Shown: in pieces, positions 6,051 to 6,370 of the stretch
How the letters are laid out: every line of letters starts with the position of its first letter
Position numbering within the stretch: the first letter of the stretch is position 1
Assembly: GCA_001701075.1 (NCBI GenBank)
Contig: DAAK01000210.1
Coordinates: 1 to 6,370, forward strand
DNA length: 6,370 bases
Reading direction: 5' to 3'
From: Bacteroidales bacterium GP3
GTDB taxonomy: Bacteria > Bacteroidota > Bacteroidia > Bacteroidales > Muribaculaceae
Made by a program: the position numbers and the translations under genes
The notes under the pieces: model-generated
What the model was told of the DNA's origin: nothing
What the model saw: the letters and a program-made list of their open reading frames with translations, nothing else
Databases searched by the model: none

Positions 6051-6370
6051 ATGGCAAAAATTGAAATAACTCCTGAACAAGAGCGACTTGCACGGTATGC
6101 CAAGGCTATGGGGCATCCAACGCGCATCGCTATACTTCGCTTTCTTGCCCAAAGGAATGAATGTTTTTTCGGGGATATTCATGAGGTGCTTCCTATAGCA
6201 AAAGCTACGGTGTCTCAGCATCTCAGTGAACTTAAAGAGGCTGGTCTGATTCAAGGTACAATCGAGCCTCCCAAGGTAAAGTATTGTATCAACCCTGAAA
6301 ACTGGATGCTTGCTAAACATCTTTTTACAAAGATGTTTGACGACTGCTGTCCTTCAAAAAAGAATAGTTG
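6051..6370 (+). CDS. ArsR-family winged-helix repressor, C-terminus cut by window end
   Basis: 106 codons are present and the window ends two bases (TG) into the next, which could be a stop (TGA), Cys or Trp. About 105-120 residues is usual for the family, so it is nearly complete. The start is ATG 6051, giving MAKIEITPEQERLARYAKAM. The ArsR fold follows: GHPTRIAILRFLA (21-33), a recognition helix with ATVSQHLSELKEAGLI (52-67), and the wing with IEPPKVKYCIN (71-81). Such proteins are dimeric repressors released by metal, metalloid or redox signals. The classic ELCVCDL metal motif is not intact: the matching stretch NECFFGDI (36-43) keeps only C38. A C99-C100 pair at the C-terminus and C79 could supply other thiols. 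Its targets probably lie downstream, outside the window. Confidence 0.88.
   Translation, partial: MAKIEITPEQERLARYAKAMGHPTRIAILRFLAQRNECFFGDIHEVLPIAKATVSQHLSELKEAGLIQGTIEPPKVKYCINPENWMLAKHLFTKMFDDCCPSKKNS

Noticed and set aside
5904..6320. 138-codon minus-strand frame across the ArsR-type promoter and gene
   Set aside because: It is antisense to a clear ArsR fold and a consensus promoter, and its protein has no recognisable motifs.
1..6370. tRNA, rRNA, CRISPR array, insertion sequence or attachment site
   Set aside because: I saw no regularly spaced direct repeats, transposase or integrase frames, terminal inverted repeats with target duplications, or tRNA cloverleaf. Gaps between genes are all under 300 nt.

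Overview
The window looks like a chromosomal segment of a Bacteroidales gut-type bacterium (phylum Bacteroidota). The evidence is the promoter signature rather than any taxonomic marker. Three well-formed promoters with a TTG or TTTG -33 box, a 20-nt spacer and a TAnnTTTG -7 box lie in front of metY, the Lrp-type gene and the ArsR-type gene. Start codons sit in A/T-rich leaders without Shine-Dalgarno runs, and the gene content (secreted GH78 glycosidase, LTxxQ/Spy-like periplasmic protein, Nim-like flavin-fold protein) fits. I cannot place it to genus.

Left part (1-2740): the 5' end of a lipoprotein gene runs leftward off the window (1-62, minus). It is divergent from a 757-residue secreted glycoside hydrolase of the alpha-L-rhamnosidase (GH78) type (235-2508, plus) that retains the family's catalytic acidic residues. 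No SusC/SusD partner is visible. The 231-nt gap that follows holds an 18-bp all-A/T palindrome, a weak terminator and a 9-bp inverted repeat in the presumed leader of the next gene.

Middle (2740-4900): a small, very basic exported protein with three LTxxQ motifs (Spy/CpxP-like) converges on metY, the O-acetylhomoserine sulfhydrylase gene (minus). The two share a strong bidirectional terminator. In this sequence metY is split by one extra G in a run of seven G's. Removing that base gives a normal 429-residue enzyme, so this is a real mutation, a contingency tract or a base-calling/assembly error.

Right part (4740-6370): metY is divergent from an Lrp/AsnC-family regulator. The two promoters are back to back, with -33 elements only 5 nt apart and an inverted repeat centred between them, so the regulator very likely controls metY, itself or both. 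Downstream are a Nim-like/pyridoxamine-phosphate-oxidase-fold protein and an ArsR-family repressor truncated by the window end. The -7 box of the ArsR-type gene is exactly enclosed by an 8-nt inverted repeat, a good autorepression operator candidate.

Taken together this is mostly ordinary core-type chromosome: sulfur amino-acid metabolism with its local regulator, an envelope protein, a flavin-fold enzyme and a metal- or redox-type repressor. I see no mobile element, CRISPR array, RNA gene or new multi-gene system. The points worth following are the metY frameshift and the two regulatory architectures.
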